A stretch of 64,000 bases of DNA from Fasciola hepatica (taxonomy: Eukaryota; Platyhelminthes; Trematoda; Plagiorchiida; Fasciolidae): assembly GCA_948099385.1 (NCBI GenBank), contig CANUEZ040000068.1:640001-704000 (forward strand), written 5' to 3'. A model generated the notes under the pieces. That model worked only from the letters and a program-made list of their open reading frames with translations. It had not been told where the DNA came from and did no database searches. Shown here in pieces: positions 9,996 through 20,056 of the stretch (positions are counted from its first letter, which is position 1; every line of letters begins with the position of its first letter). A program made the position numbers and the translations under genes.

Positions 9996-12107
9996 GTTCA
10001 AAGAATACTGTGAAACTGAGTAAACAAATTCGAAGTGGCCTGTAGTTGAAAATTCAGGGAAGATATATACACTCATTTGCAAAAATGAGCGGGATTGCCC
10101 ACGAACATGGGTTCATATTCGTTTAAGAAACAGCTAATGAAAACTATGAAATAGGTAAAAACGGTTCTGACTTGTTTACAACAAAAACTGTTTGTACACA
10201 TAATAACTCCTTCACTTTGCTTGTGGTAATACGCAAAGCAATCCACACAATATCTAGTGAAAACATCATATGCAACATTCTCATTGCCAAAATCGCTATG
10301 AAGCCAGGTTCGTTGCAGAAGGATTGTTCTGAGCTAAGCGTATTCTTTTGTTCCAACAAAATCCAACAGCATCGAACAATTGCTCAGTGAAGATTGAGCG
10401 TCGTTACTGATTACAGTGGTCAGGCATATGGTGTGCTTAGGCATTTTTGTGAGAAGATAATTTCCAGCCTGTGTGATGTTTTTTAGTGAGCTCTAGTGCC
10501 ATCTGTTCTGATCAAGGATTCATGTGTTTGATGTTTTTCCACAGGAAGATTCTACTGAAATATGCCTCGTTTTAGTGACATAACAGTCGTTACGGTAACC
10601 AAGGTGAAAAACAGTAAACCAGAGGATTCGTGTATGGCTATATGATACATATTTCAACCGATATAGAACGGCATGGACAGATCCAACGACCCGATCGGCA
10701 CTCCTCTACTTAAAATCACGATGTCATGAAAATGCGATCTACCTCCTTCCTATTAGCTATTGAATAAAATCGTGCATGAAGTTATTGATTGATTGGTGTT
10801 GGACCAGAAACCCACTCAAGGCAAAAGAGGTAGAGTGCAGTACCCATCCGATCCTTTGTAAATCTTTAGGTTTTAGGTGTAAATACACCTACTTATCAGT
10901 GGTACAATAGTCACTTAAATACTTCGATCTCCGTTAAGTGGTGTTGATTTCGAACACTGCGAAGTGTCCATAATCGTCATTGAATGTTTCATTTGAAATA
11001 GACATTTTCCTTACCAGTTACTAACAGCTTGTCAGTAGTTACAACCCACATGTTGATCTTCTCATTCTCCCTTGTCCTGTTCGGCCTAGAGTTTGTCATT
11101 GCACCATGGACTTCTGCCTAAAATACACTTCTAGCCTGTCTCTATCTTCTCGGTGTGTCTTTTCGTAGGTTGAACGGCTTGTTGGACGTCGGCCCAGTAT
11201 TTGTTTCCCAAGTACTACTCGAATTTGTCTCAGAATCATTTCAGACCTATCGTCACCGCGACCATTCGCCCAGACCGACCTTGTCCACCACAGCTTGACT
11301 ATACGTTTTCTGTATTTTGCTCGGTTCAAAATTTGGCTGTGTTTTTGATATTAATTGACTGCTAACGCAATACCGATTACAGAGCGATGTCTTGGAATTC
11401 TATTCGGGATGTGAAGTAAGCCACACTGAGGGAAAATAACCATGAATGTTTGAAAGCTGATAGGTTGTGTGAATACAAGTGGAATTAAATCGCAACAATC
11501 AGATTTCTCAGTCGAAAGAATTTTGCCTAGATTCACTATGTAAAGGCTTTACAAAAAATAAAGAAGACAAAACATTGCACACATTTGATGCCTAAGCTGC
11601 TTTCCGTTGTGATGGAAATGTCCATCATTGCATGCAATAAAGTGAAAATCGGTCTGAAGGTAACATATGAGTTGCGGTTCGAATGCCGATACAACTAAAA
11701 GATTTCCAAAAAGAGTGCCGCCCTATAAAAGAAATCGGTCTGGGAGAAAGACGGTTCATGAATGGTATAGTATTTCACGCGTTTTAGTGGGTCTGGGGTG
11801 AATTGAAAACCTTAAATCTTCTAGATCAGAACGAAAAGTGTGCAGAATTCAATATCATGGGGATAAAAATTTGTGCTAACTGATAATAATGTCTGAAGCC
11901 CGACTCAAATAAATAAGAACGGAAGGTAGGCGACGAAATAATGATCCTGACCGTGGATTCACTGGCATTTAATCTAAGCGATCTAAGCTTAGCCTTATCT
12001 GCTGGTCCCAAAGCTTCACAAGGAGACAGTCCAACACGATATTTTAATTTCCTGTTATCTCAAACTGCCTAGTATTGAACTCTGTGTGTGCATACAACAT
12101 TGGGTTT
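9996..12107. other. gene-poor DNA, nothing recognised
   Basis: Only short frames occur. The longest is a basic 77-codon minus frame at 11096-11329 without a motif. I see no repeat shared with the rest of the window, no RNA gene and no convincing exon. Confidence 0.45.
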
Positions 12108-12386
12108 TGTAGCGACCTGGATCGGGCTTAGAACATGACTGTTTTCCAGACATTATTTTGGATTTATTTTCTCCACAATCATTTCTAGGACTTGATGAGC
12201 ACGACCCTTTCTGGGTAATTCACGGACCTGATGAGTCTGTGATTTTTGCTTTTTCACCCTCTTTATTTTCACGGTATATATTTTTGCGACATATTATCTC
12301 GCCGTGGTCATGTCTGAGGATAAAATGCATCTCGACACAGACCTCTCGCTGTCAGCCGTTACCTTCAAACCCGTGGCCTCTATCCC
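12108..12386 (+). repeat. 5' LTR of the gypsy element
   Basis: It starts TGTAGCGACCTGGATCG and shares with 16930 onward this opening and a downstream run around ATTTTGGATTTA. It holds a TATA-like stretch near 12276. It ends before the primer site. It appears shorter than the 3' LTR, suggesting internal deletion. Confidence 0.65.
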
Positions 12387-12407
12387 GCAAGACCCCGACA
12401 TTTGATT
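12387..12407 (+). other. primer binding site, tRNA-Trp-like
   Basis: GACCCCGAC followed by a variant of GTGATT matches the complement of the 3' end of eukaryotic tRNA-Trp (GACCCCGACGTGATT). Use of tRNA-Trp as primer is a known feature of CsRn1-group elements. A few mismatches are present. Confidence 0.6.
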
Positions 12408-12419
12408 CGTAGTATTAGA

Positions 12420-13196
12420 GATGGAGTTGGAAGCATGTAGGATTCTCACCCAATGCCAACGTTTTTTTTCTAAGCCTTAGAGGCAGTCCCTGGTGATGTC
12501 ATCGCCTCATTTGGGGACTTAGTCTTCAGTCCTCCACAGGAGCCGCGGTAAGATCGGCCGAAGAAGGCCATTCTCAAATATTTCCTACGTTCCCTTGAGG
12601 AAAGCTTACATCAACTACTGGTACGACAGCCCATCCAGGACAATAAACCCAACCACCACCTTGTTCACCTTCGGTCACTTTTAAGGCCCGTTTGATAGGA
12701 GTTCGTAGGTAAATAAGGAACTGTGGTTGGATTCGCTACTTTTTCATGTCCAGTCCACTGTTACTGCCCTCCTCGAGTATTTATCCTCGGAACGAGCAGC
12801 CTCCGTGGCTGAGACGATCGTCTCCGGTGTCGGCAATGGAGCTAACCCCCTCATCGCCCGACATCGCACAATCAGCTGGGTGTTGACTTGAGTAAAAAGC
12901 CGGAGAGGCCTCGGCACTCTCGATCTATCCATTGTTGTACCTCTTGGAAAAAAGCGTGAAAGCCCCCACCATTCGAAGTAGCTCAAGCAAGCAAAGGCAC
13001 AGACAGCCGCCTTCTACTGCCCACGTCTTTCATGAATCAGCCTCACCCGGCTCTGCCAAACCTCAACATCTTACCAGCGCTTTTTGTTGGGTCCATTGTG
13101 TTTTCAGACCGGCCGCCGTAGGTGCAGACAGCTGTGTTCGTACGCTGAGGGAAAAACCTCAGCGGGCCAGTAAGAGCGGCCGCACTAACCGGCAAA
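12420..13196 (+). pseudogene. gag remnant
   Basis: Gag-like sequence in several frames. Near 13083-13130 the words FCWVH and then RRRCRQLCSY lie in two frames one base apart. They form the C-H-C-C type zinc-binding stretch that replaces the classical CCHC knuckle in this group. The remainder of gag is not readable in one frame. Confidence 0.5.
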
Positions 13197-13427
13197 ATGT
13201 CACAGGCTGACCGTTTGTTTTATGTATATGATTCGCACACCGAAGCTAGGTTCCTTCTAGGTACTGGGGCCCAAGTTTCTATCTTGGTGGTTGGTAAATA
13301 CAAGCCACGAGCTTCCTTGCTTCGGATATCCGCAGAGAATGTTTCCTCCATTCCTATCTACGCCACAAGACAGCTCGCGGTCAATCTGGACCATGATGAC
13401 GCCAGTTCTGGAGGTTCATCCTTTTAG
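13197..13427 (+). pseudogene. retropepsin (protease) remnant with D-to-G active site
   Basis: The frame reads RLFYVYDSHTEARFLLGTGA. The family active site is LVDTGA, so the catalytic aspartate is glycine here. The sequence is otherwise well conserved at the start of the domain and degenerates after about 65 residues. The enzyme would be inactive. Confidence 0.75.
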
Positions 13428-13627
13428 GCGTTCCTACAGGCATATGTGGAATCAACTTTCTGTAGCATTAGGAATTACTTGTTGGTTCACGTACGCTGAA
13501 GAACGGTGAATCTTCGTCGGACACTAAATTTACGGGTTTCGCGGATAAAACCAATGCACACTGAATCACAGGTTTGTCTTCAAATATTCCTCACGATTTT
13601 CAATCTTCGTTTATTGAACTCACCACT

Positions 13628-14410
13628 TTGACTTGACCCAAAAAAGAGATAGATGCAGTGACCGATCGTGTGGCACACCACATTATCACTAACGGACCAT
13701 TAATCACGACATGGCCTCGCCCACTGGCACCTGACAAACTGGCATTCGCCAAACATGAGCTTGACACTCTACTTTCTAAAGGTATTTTTCGTCCTTCTCA
13801 CAGTCTATGGGTTTCACTTCTGTACATGATTCTAAAATAGGATAGCATTTTTTGGTGACCATGAGGTGAATACCGCGCACTAAACTCGGTTACCCGTTGT
13901 GAAAGCTATCCGATACCCCACACACACGACATCACGGCATCACTTCACGGTACGACTATATTTTCTAAGAGTGCTCTGGTATTAGTTTATCACCAAGTCC
14001 CAGTCGCCGTTGAAGATGTCGAAAAAACCGCTGTCACAACCTTTTTAGTTTGTTTGTGTTCCCACGTATGCCTTTTGGTTTTCGAAATACTGATCACACG
14101 TTCCAGAGATTTATCGACAGCTTTAGACGAGTATAGAATTTGTTGACGTCTATATCGATGACTTGTTAATCGTTTAATCACCCGTGGGTGAACATTTCCA
14201 ACATTTCAAGCTACCATCTCAGCTTTTGTCCCAAAACCAAATAGTAGCCAATCCCGATAAATGTAAACCTGAAAAACCGGAACTTCCGTTCCTCGTTCAC
14301 AAGATCACTCAAGAGAGTACTAAGCCTTGCGAGGATAAAGTGCGAGCTATTCTGGATTAAGCCGTACCTTCCTTATTCAAGCAGCTTATGGCGTTTTGGG
14401 GGTAAGCTAG
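13628..14410 (+). pseudogene. reverse transcriptase remnant
   Basis: The start of the domain is readable at 13658-13840: TNGPLITTWPRPLAPDKLAF, then a GIFRPS word as in gypsy RTs. After frameshifts the catalytic box appears as VDVYIDDLLIV at about 14141-14173, with both aspartates kept. Further RT words follow (IVANPDKC, about 14245). Stops and shifts between the boxes show loss of function. Confidence 0.75.
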
Positions 14411-14449
14411 CTTCTGTCGTCGTTTCATACCCATGCTGCGGAACATTTG

Positions 14450-14930
14450 CTTCCATTAACTGACCTACTTCATGCTTACAGATGCCGCACGAGTAACGTT
14501 CTCGGAGACTAAAGCGACATCAGCGCAGACCACGCTCCTAACGCGCCCAGATACGTCCGCCGCGCTAAGCATAGCGGTGGATGCATCCGACTTTGTGATC
14601 AGAGCGGTCCTGCAACAGTCTGTTTCTGGGATTTGTCAACCATGAGAGAATTTCTCTTGCTGTCCCAGTCCCACGGAAACGAAATGTAGTGCTTTCGGTC
14701 GCGAACTACCGGCTGCAGATAATGCCGTCACACCTTTCTACCAAGCAGGCGAATGTTGATATTTTATCCTATGCAGTGACCACAAGCCTCTGACGTATTC
14801 ATTGTATACTGAGTCTCACTTTTACTCCTCACACGAAGTCAAAAGTCTCGACTATATTGCTCAGTTCATGACTAATCTACGACACGCTAAAGGTGAGTCG
14901 AAATAAGTTGCAGATGCGAAGTCGCATGTT
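14450..14930 (+). pseudogene. RNase H remnant
   Basis: Words of the gypsy RNase H domain follow in order: ALSIAVDASDFVIRAVLQQ at about 14563-14620, SAFGREL near 14690, SDHKPLTYS near 14790, and SLDYIAQF before the integrase. The catalytic acidic residues are present in these words, but frames change between them. Confidence 0.7.
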
Positions 14931-14969
14931 CCACTTGATGCTTATAGGTCACCCATTTTAGGCATCCCT

Positions 14970-16010
14970 GTCATGGCTACAGCACAGGCACAGGACAAGC
15001 CATGCCTGGAAGCTATTCAGTCATCGTCTCTACAGTGTCATTGCCTACTTTTGGCCACCGGTTCCAGGACTATCCTCAGTGACATGTCAACTGGCCTCCT
15101 TCGACCAGTTGTACCCTCTATCTGTCGGCTTCGCGTGTTCGATACCCTACATGGATCTTCCTATCCAGGCATCGAAGCCAATCTCCGACTAGCAGCTGCA
15201 CGATACGTCTGTTCTTCCGTGAATTAACATGTTCGTATGTGGACAAAACGATATTTATAATGTCGTTGATATAAAGTGCAAAGCCATGTAGCTCCACCTA
15301 TCGGTACGTTCGCCAAGCGCGATGTTCGCTTTGGTCATATCCACTTAGAAATTATGGGTTCATTGACCCAATCAACTGGTATACATGTTTACTAACGCGC
15401 ACTGATAGATTTACGAAGTGGGTCAAGGCTATTCCTATGTCTATCGTCAAGACGGAGTCAGTGGTTTAACTTCTGATGAAATGATGGATAGCATTAATTT
15501 GTTGTCCTCCTACTGTCACTACCGATCGAGGGCAACAATTCGAGTCCGATCTAGTCTCAACAATAACTCACATGCTTGTTACAGAACGCGTTCACACGAG
15601 CGCGCACCATCCGGCATCAAATGGGCTAGTCGAACATTTTCATCACCAACTCAAATTGGATCTTAAAGCATATGAGAGCCTCAACTAATACGAAACGTTG
15701 CCACTAATTCGCCTTGGTACCAGGACTTGCTTAAAAGCAGACATCCAATGTTCCACCGTAGAACTTGTCTACGGCACGACATTACGACTGCCTGGGGAAG
15801 TCTTTAGGCCACAGAATGCAGATTCACTTTCCGTACAGACTTACCTTCATCGTTTGTCTACGTATATGCAAAACCTCGCTCTCACGCAGACTCGAATGCA
15901 GCGACGACAATTTTTTTGTTCCGACCGAACTCGAAACTTGTTCGCATGTATTCACTCGTGTTGATTCGTTAGCCAAATCAGTATAACAGCTCTAAGAGTG
16001 TTTGTTTTGC
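14970..16010 (+). pseudogene. integrase remnant
   Basis: The zinc-binding N-part reads DTLHGSSYPGIEANLRLAAA (from about 15142). The core starts RFGHIHLEIMG near 15330, where the first catalytic aspartate of the family (HLD) is E. TDRGQQFES (about 15516) holds the second, and NGLVEHFHHQLK (about 15618-15655) holds the third acidic residue. The C-terminal part reads TELETCSHVFTRVDSLAKSV. There are many frame breaks. Confidence 0.7.
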
Positions 16011-16929
16011 GTGATTTCTCGTCACTATAAGACCCTTGAGTTCGATCGACACAAGTTGCGTAGATGCAGTTAGTATCACTCGTCTCACAGCCGCATACGT
16101 TGGTGATAGCGCATTACCTGCTGACAAGTGATCCAATGCTAACTACGCACTACCTGAATACGACATTTCCGTGTCACGTCGGGGCCCGCAGTTAGCGTTG
16201 CCTGCTACGACTTCGAATGAGATTATCGTCTCACCTTCCAGTCAGCACACGATTGGCTCAGCCACGTCCTCGGATGAGCATACTGTCTGAAGTTCAAGTC
16301 AACGGTGCACCCCTCATTAAACTCGTCCGTGAATAAGGCTTCTGGCTCACAATATAGTCGGAAGATCGTTTACCCAACAAGTTTCCGCGACTAGGACAAA
16401 TACAATCCTGATCTCGCACTTCGCAGTAATCATTTTCGTGTTTGTCACTTCAACACGACTTAACATATATCATTAGTTATTACTGTACACTTTTGACGAT
16501 CATTTTCTGTCTCTTTCTGTTCCATGAAATCTTGCCATATGGTACGCTTCGCTGGTCCCACGAAATCCAGAGAATTTACGCAACGAAGTTTGAATTCTGA
16601 TTCGGCCCTATCACTGTCGTCCCTCGTCACTGATGAACCTACTGATTTGAATGACGAATATCATATTGGCCAACGGTTACCCGAAGCTGGACGGTATTGG
16701 TGTGGGATAGCTGGATGAAGACTCACGCAATCAATGTCATTGGCCACGAATTTGTCTTACGCTCGACCACCATTCTACGGTTCCTGCACACCAAGGATTC
16801 TGCCAGTCAACATCAACCAGCATGACTGCATTTACGTATTTGGCAGGCATTCACGAGCACAAATGTCGTTTGTATGCCCATACCTCCATAAATTTATTCG
16901 AAGCTTTCCACGCTTTCTAGTGTTTGGGT
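16011..16929 (+). other. gypsy 3' part of the polyprotein and untranslated region
   Basis: Low-complexity Ser/Thr-rich coding-like sequence in broken frames follows the integrase, as expected for the polyprotein C-terminus, and then non-coding sequence up to the 3' LTR. No extra gene (env-like) is seen. Confidence 0.45.
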
Positions 16930-17199
16930 TGTAGTGACCTGGATCGTGCTAATAAAATATGCATTTTCGGGACACAATTTTGGATTTACTTCCTCTATCA
17001 TCTTTTCTGACACATGTTTTCGAACTGAGTAGGTTTAACTGAGCTGACCTTCCCGTGTTTTCCGTGGCCCTTGTTTTTGAATCACTTTTGATTTTTGGTT
17101 TATCGCCGACCATACACGCTCGCGGTTCCCTTCCTGCTTTGCATTTGCATTCGTTTGCATTCAGTGTACTTCTAATATCGGTACGGCCTCGTTGCCACG

Positions 17200-17211
17200 A
17201 TATATAGAATA
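17200..17211. repeat. target-site duplication, left copy
   Basis: ATATATAGAATA, identical to 18035-18046. It lies exactly at the left end of the family A composite. Confidence 0.75.
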
Positions 17212-17296
17212 TTTGCAATTGAGTAGTAGGAGATTAGATTTGTATATAATATGATTCATCATGTAGCTTGAACGCTCAACTCACCATTGAAAACCA

Positions 17297-17353
17297 TGGA
17301 AGCACCGTACAGCTGTTTCATCCTTGTTGGGAATCATCAGCAGTGCACATCCA
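17297..17353 (-). ncRNA. hammerhead ribozyme, family A, left arm
   Basis: Reverse complement of the motif at 17927-17983 with the same bases: CTGATGA, stem II TTCC/GGAT, GAAAC, GTA cleavage triplet and a 6-bp stem I. The ends of the outer stem are at 17353 and 17297. Like its partner it has a T-T mismatch at the base of stem II, where G-C is usual. Confidence 0.7.
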
Positions 17354-17355
17354 CC

Positions 17356-17434
17356 GAGCCCCCACGGGGACTCGAACCCGGGGTGAACGATTGTGAATCG
17401 AACACCTTAACCGCAAGGCTATCCGGGTTGGCTC
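17356..17434 (-). promoter_or_regulatory. tRNA-like module (A and B boxes), left arm
   Basis: Reverse complement of 17846-17924, with A-box and B-box sequence (GGTTCGAGTCC) intact. It lies two bases upstream of the left-arm hammerhead. It would drive pol III transcription toward lower coordinates. Confidence 0.65.
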
Positions 17435-17845
17435 TTAACGGTTTGTTGAACATCTACACTACATGATATAGCACCCTTCCCAAACTGGCTTTTGAACGGT
17501 AACAACCCGCTTCCCACAGAGCGATCGACTCCTATGATGGATGACTTCTCTGTAGGGGCCTAAGTACAACGAAGGCATTCCGTTATGAACAACCTACAAA
17601 GCTTGGTTACTATTTGCAGTTGAGTAGTAGGAGATTAGATTTGTATATAATATGATTCATCGTGCAGCTTGAACGCTCAACTCACCATTGTTCGTAACGG
17701 AAATCCTTCGTTGTACTTAGGCCCCTACAGAGAAGTCATCCATCATAGGAGTCGATCGCTCTGTGGGAAGCGGGTTGTTACCGTTCAAAAGCCAGTTTGG
17801 GAAGGGTGCTATATCATGTAGTGTAGATGTTCAACAAACCGTTGA

Positions 17846-17924
17846 GAGCCAACCCGGATAGCCTTGCGGTTAAGGTGTTCGATTCACAATCGTTCACCCC
17901 GGGTTCGAGTCCCCGTGGGGGCTC
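17846..17924 (+). promoter_or_regulatory. tRNA-like module (A and B boxes), right arm
   Basis: GAGCC (17846-17850) pairs with GGCTC (17920-17924) as a short acceptor stem. TAGCCTTGCGGTTAAGG is a good A-box with D-loop. GGTTCGAGTCC is a perfect B-box within a T-arm of four pairs out of five. The anticodon loop reads TTCACAA (CAC, nominally Val), but its stem has only three pairs and the acceptor is short. I take it as a tRNA-derived SINE head rather than a functional tRNA gene. A tRNA finder may call it. Confidence 0.7.
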
Positions 17925-17926
17925 GG

Positions 17927-17983
17927 TGGATGTGCACTGCTGATGATTCCCAACAAGGATGAAACAGCTGTACGGTGCTTCCA
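17927..17983 (+). ncRNA. hammerhead ribozyme, family A, right arm
   Basis: CTGATGA is at 17940-17946, stem II TTCC/GGAT (17947-17950, 17957-17960) closes loop CAACAA, and GAAAC is at 17961-17965. A minimal stem III gives a GTA triplet at 17970-17972. Stem I pairs GCACTG (17934-17939) with CGGTGC (17973-17978), six pairs with one G-U. After an internal loop, TGGA (17927-17930) pairs with TCCA (17980-17983). The core is complete. The first pair of stem II is T-T instead of G-C, which should weaken activity. Palindromic ACAGCTGT at stem III could favour dimer action. Confidence 0.78.
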
Positions 17984-18034
17984 TGGTTTTCAATGGTGAG
18001 TTGAGCGTTCAAGCTGCATGATGAATCATATTCT

Positions 18035-18046
18035 ATATATAGAATA
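18035..18046. repeat. target-site duplication, right copy
   Basis: ATATATAGAATA, identical to 17200-17211. The following bases complete an AATAAA signal of the interrupted LTR. Confidence 0.75.
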
Positions 18047-18171
18047 AATGTTCACATCTGTCCACCGTCTCGAGCCTTCTCTATTCAATCGATATAGGGG
18101 ATTTTGTTAGTTATTCGCTGTGAAGCTGGATAGAAGACGAGTTCATAAGCCGCACTCGAATATCTGTTGCA

Positions 18172-18527
18172 TGATGATTTGTGCTTGTCTATTCACTCGA
18201 GTATGTTAACCTCTCGTGGATCTATGGTTAGCACTGCTTTTGCCGTCTGAGTAGGACTTGTCCGATATGTCTAACAAGTACCAGAACTGCTTGGTTACCA
18301 CCTGTGATATAATTGAGGAGGTAACATTGCCAAGAACAGCCATTTTCGGGAACCAAAATATGTCTGCTGTAACGCCAACGGGTCACCAGTATCTAAATCC
18401 TCATCTGCGTTATGTTATTGTTTCGCTAATCACCTATCGGGATGGGATATTGATCGTATGCCAATGACGATACTCTGGCACACTTCACCTGTAACTAAGT
18501 CCCTGAGTCATTAACGGTCCACGTTTA
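18172..18527. other. no recognised feature
   Basis: Sequence downstream of the gypsy element with only a short frame at 18258-18467. Nothing supports a gene. Confidence 0.45.
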
Positions 18528-18905
18528 CTAAGCGGCATAAAATCGTGCCAAGGCATCCACTAAAGTCTCTTCTGAAGTGGGTGTCCATTCCGTGGTTCTG
18601 TTAGTGCAGAAGTGTTTGAGGCTCCACAGGCCCCAATCCGCTGAGCTCGGAGCGTCTGGTGTGTGAGCAAAAACGTTTATAGAAACAACGTCTATATCCT
18701 GTCGTCCAATTCGCTGAAAGTTTAGGTATATTATGCTATGAAGGTTTGACACCAGCATCACCAGTGAAACCATTGCCGTCAGAGTTGTCAAAACCATAAT
18801 CCTTGTTCTGGCCTCGATGATCAAGTGCACTGATTTCAACCTAAGGACGCACAATTCGTGGGGCGACGTGGATGTATTGTCGACACTTCCACCTTTGGAG
18901 GCCAT
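18528..18905 (-). CDS. hypothetical single-pass membrane protein (125 aa)
   Basis: I do not recognise the protein. The start at 18905 (ATGGCC after CCGTTG) was chosen over an upstream in-frame non-ATG codon, and it has G at +4. Residues 1-35 are polar and basic toward the end (EARTR). Residues 36-56 form a likely membrane helix (MVLTTLTAMVSLVMLVSNLH). Residues 62-125 look soluble, with one N-glycosylation sequon (NRT, about 102) and an acidic C-terminus. A type II topology, cytosolic N-terminus first, is inferred from the charges. It may be a small intronless gene or the last exon of a larger one. It is one of the longest open frames outside repeats, and composition looks coding. It could still be chance. 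Confidence 0.4.
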   Translation of the reverse strand: MASKGGSVDNTSTSPHELCVLRLKSVHLIIEARTRIMVLTTLTAMVSLVMLVSNLHSIIYLNFQRIGRQDIDVVSINVFAHTPDAPSSADWGLWSLKHFCTNRTTEWTPTSEETLVDALARFYAA

Positions 18906-19860
18906 CAACGGAAAGAACCAGATCACTCTTTTTCGGTTTATTAGTTTAAAATTCAAAATTCATACGATATAAGTTACTCTGAGGCTATTGGGACAGTGAG
19001 ACTGCGCTTTCTGTGTATATCAAGTCCTGGTCTGCAGGGAAAGGTAACTTGTTTGAATAAAACCCCAGTAATTTAATAAAGATAGCTATCAATTTATCAC
19101 AATGTACAAGTTCATAACAGGGATTCTGTTAACCAAAGATTTGTGTGGTGCGTAGTGGTACCAACCCAGATGAGATTGGTACTGCGCGCAAAGCATTTTT
19201 TGCAGAACTGGGAGGAGCCAATGTCTGCAGTCGCCCAATGTGTTCAGCAGCTTGATTAATAGAAGGTGGTGTTCAAGAGGATTTTGTATTAGTAACAGTG
19301 AGAACTAGGAAGGTGTTTCTTATTATTCTTCTTCTTTTTATCTCTACTTTACTTCTTTCTATAACATGATAATGGCACATAATTTCATGAAAGGGGTTGA
19401 GGACGGTTAGAGACTGCCCACTGGGGAAGGTGACTGAGGCCAAGAGGGATAAGTTGGGTGGAACGGTGGGAAGGCTACCCTGATGACCATTTGGCCACCA
19501 CCGGACTACTAGGCAGGCATTTCACATTCAATAGCACCTGTTTCACCTCGATGACATCAAACAGATCCGATTTGTAACAATGGCAGTCGAAATTATTCAC
19601 TTGGTGGTTAGGACTGAGGGACTGCTCATGGGTTATTCAAACGATTTATTTGAAACATTGCTTCGATTTCAGGTTAACATCGGGTGAGCTACGAAATGCT
19701 TCATCATGATGTGTGAGACCTGAAAGGATCATATCCAGCCGAAGTATTCACGGGAAATTTACTCCAGTAGCTCTAAAATAATTTATTACGCCTGTCAGAT
19801 AGCTTTTTTCTGTGCGCTGTTAAAGTGCACCGGACAGATTCGGACTGAGGAACTCAGTGG
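18906..19860. other. no recognised feature
   Basis: Includes a pyrimidine-rich stretch near 19320-19370. No domain, exon pair or shared repeat was identified. Confidence 0.45.
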
Positions 19861-20056
19861 TCAGGAGATAAATCGGCACGATAACCATGTCCTCGTGCTG
19901 ATTGATTTCCATTCGAAATGGCCTGCGGTATTTTTAGCGTCGACGCCAGCCACATCGCTGTGATCCAGGCTTTAAGTAAGTGTTTCAGCTGCAAAGGTAT
20001 TTCAGATGCGTTTGCCACTGATAATGGTTCCCAATTATGTGCATCCGAACTGTAAA
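19861..20056 (+). pseudogene. gypsy-type integrase core fragment
   Basis: In one frame HDNHVLVLIDFHSKWPAVF (to a stop near 19962), then in the next frame VIQALSKCFSCKGIS and ATDNGSQL. These are the two aspartate regions of a retroviral-type integrase core (LID.HSKWP and TDNG.Q), typical of gypsy elements of another lineage than CsRn1. A single frameshift separates them. No flanking LTR or RT was seen, so this is an isolated fragment. Confidence 0.7.

Larger units (their letters stand above)
17212..18034. mobile_element. hammerhead element family A, 823-bp inverted composite
   Basis: Two arms of 343 bp (17248-17590 and 17690-18032) are reverse complements with only a few differences. The 99-bp spacer contains, at 17611-17690, a direct repeat of 17213-17291, so the minus-strand half reads as a partial unit tail followed by a full unit of about 398 bp. 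Each arm carries a tRNA-like module and a hammerhead. A perfect 12-bp duplication (ATATATAGAATA at 17200-17211 and 18035-18046) flanks the whole, showing that the composite inserted in one event into the gypsy LTR. It has no ORF. Direct plus inverted terminal units with hammerheads recall Penelope-like pLTRs and Sm-alpha SINEs. Confidence 0.8.
12108..18171 (+). mobile_element. Ty3/gypsy LTR retrotransposon, CsRn1-like, decayed
   Basis: In order: 5' LTR (12108-12386), primer site (12387-12407), gag remnant, protease, RT, RNase H, integrase, and a 3' LTR that begins at 16930 and is interrupted by a younger hammerhead element. Without that insertion the element is about 5.2 kb, close to the size of CsRn1-group elements of flukes. 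The tRNA-Trp-like primer site and the Cys/His pattern in gag point to the same group. Frameshifts and stops occur in every domain, so this copy cannot encode a polyprotein. No clear target-site duplication was found at the outer ends. Confidence 0.8.
16930..18171 (+). repeat. 3' LTR, interrupted by a hammerhead element
   Basis: It opens TGTAGTGACCTGGATCG like the 5' LTR. The LTR runs to 17211, is interrupted at 17212-18034, and resumes at about 18035 with AATAAA (18043-18048), a plausible polyadenylation signal. It ends near TGTTGCA at 18171, which fits the TG...CA rule. Without the insertion the LTR is about 420 bp. The right boundary is tentative. Confidence 0.55.

Noticed and set aside
12180..12245. 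CTTGATGAGC and CTGATGAGTC words in the gypsy 5' LTR, resembling hammerhead cores
   Set aside because: No stem II followed by GAAA and no stem I partner. Chance words.
17846..17924. Functional tRNA-Val(CAC) gene
   Set aside because: Acceptor and anticodon stems are incomplete, a second copy lies inverted nearby, and both are embedded in a mobile repeat. Treated as a SINE-type tRNA head.
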